From contig NZ_JADPJG010000006.1 in the NCBI RefSeq assembly GCF_023073335.1, positions 330,413-394,412 on the forward strand: DNA of 64,000 nucleotides, written 5' to 3'. This stretch comes from Bradyrhizobium sp. 21. Its GTDB lineage: Bacteria; Pseudomonadota; Alphaproteobacteria; Rhizobiales; Xanthobacteraceae. Each line of letters opens with the position of its first letter. Position 1 is the stretch's first letter. The notes under the pieces are model-generated. The model was not told where the DNA came from and did no database searches. It was given only the letters and a program-made list of their open reading frames with translations. Positions 63,560 to 64,000 of this stretch are shown piece by piece. A program made the position numbers and the translations under genes.

Positions 63560-64000
63560 GAATGGTCGCGGACACAGCTTCGCGTTCTCGCAACAGATTT
63601 CGCCCGAGCTTTGCTTCGTCTCTACTCTCTTGCCACCCTCTTGATCCAAGAGGGCGCAGGGAAGGCCGGGTGCTGACCTCGCACCCACGGTCCGCTGCGC
63701 GAAAAGCACACGCAGGAAAACCGCACAGCAGCATACAGGTGGTGCCAATCACTCGGCCTTCCCTGCGCAGTGGCTTTACGGCTTATGCCGTGCTCTCCCG
63801 GGAGCCGAGTTCCTGCTGGCCTCCCTCGCCCTCACGAAAGTCACGGCACCGCGCCGGTTGACGCAAATGCCGCCTCCGCAAAGGCTTGACCGTAGCAACG
63901 ACGGCCAGGACCACACGGTTTTGCCGTACGCACAGCCCGCCATTTCGCCACAGGGTCCGACGGCGTTGTGCACATTGCCATCGACCCCAAGGCGAGACGA
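63560..64000. repeat. Long repeat-type non-coding sequence at the right edge
   Basis: No reading frame here resembles a real gene. A 14-bp perfect inverted repeat (GCGCAGGGAAGGCC at 63654-63667 and GGCCTTCCCTGCGC at 63755-63768) encloses 87 bp. I associate the sequence around GGCCTTCCCTGCGCAGTGG with a long interspersed non-coding element frequent in Bradyrhizobium and relatives and often miscalled as hypothetical proteins; this is recollection, not a search result. Confidence 0.5.

Overview
The window looks like a chromosomal segment of a high-GC alphaproteobacterium of the Bradyrhizobium/Nitrobacteraceae type. The evidence is: a DivK-PleD cell-cycle pair, a MipZ-type division ATPase, a phasin with a PhaR-like operator, EipB (DUF1849), DUF1489 and DUF3572 proteins, ClpS/ClpA, very G+C-rich third codon positions, and several families of palindromic intergenic repeats that I associate with this group. 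No tRNA, rRNA or CRISPR was seen. One IS remnant, but no intact mobile element, was found.

Layout. 1-11.7 kb: a cut-off SDR gene divergent from an HxlR regulator over a shared palindromic operator; a topA-rnr-DUF983-NUDIX run; a small membrane protein gene in reverse orientation with a fragment of a second NUDIX gene beside it; a secreted M20 peptidase, an LLM monooxygenase and rpmG. 11.8-18.6 kb: an accessory block between rpmG and pleD with a secreted caspase-like protein, an orphan secreted protein, an acyltransferase, and an MFS exporter divergent from its TetR regulator. 18.6-27.5 kb: pleD-divK, a translationally coupled DUF3572-dinB-ACT run, two RidA-like genes around eipB, GDPD, a FemAB/GNAT-like protein and a HIT protein. 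27.6-29.8 kb: a 729-residue protein with a complete small-alarmone-synthetase (RelA/SpoT) domain fused to a large unknown C-terminal part; it is the most unusual gene here.

29.8-35.3 kb: trmO, the azlCD amino-acid exporter pair, a lytic transglycosylase divergent from an orphan TRAP binding protein, a HAD phosphatase, an IS5-type transposase remnant and a DUF1349 protein. 35.3-42.3 kb is metabolic: a nitrilase-aldoxime dehydratase operon divergent from an AraC regulator (aldoxime to nitrile to acid), then a dialkylglycine decarboxylase and ABC binding-protein operon divergent from a LysR regulator. 42.4-48.8 kb: an aldo/keto reductase, a DHA2 exporter, a lipoprotein, and clpA with clpS.

48.8-64 kb: a Tad-like vWA protein, a phasin with a readable promoter and two matching inverted repeats, a D,D-carboxypeptidase with a SPOR domain and a structured 5' leader, a membrane J-protein, a vWA protein, an alpha/beta hydrolase preceded by a third copy of the phasin-type motif, mipZ, panC, several small conserved proteins, a GST and a DUF599 membrane protein. 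The last 800 bp are repeats without a convincing gene.
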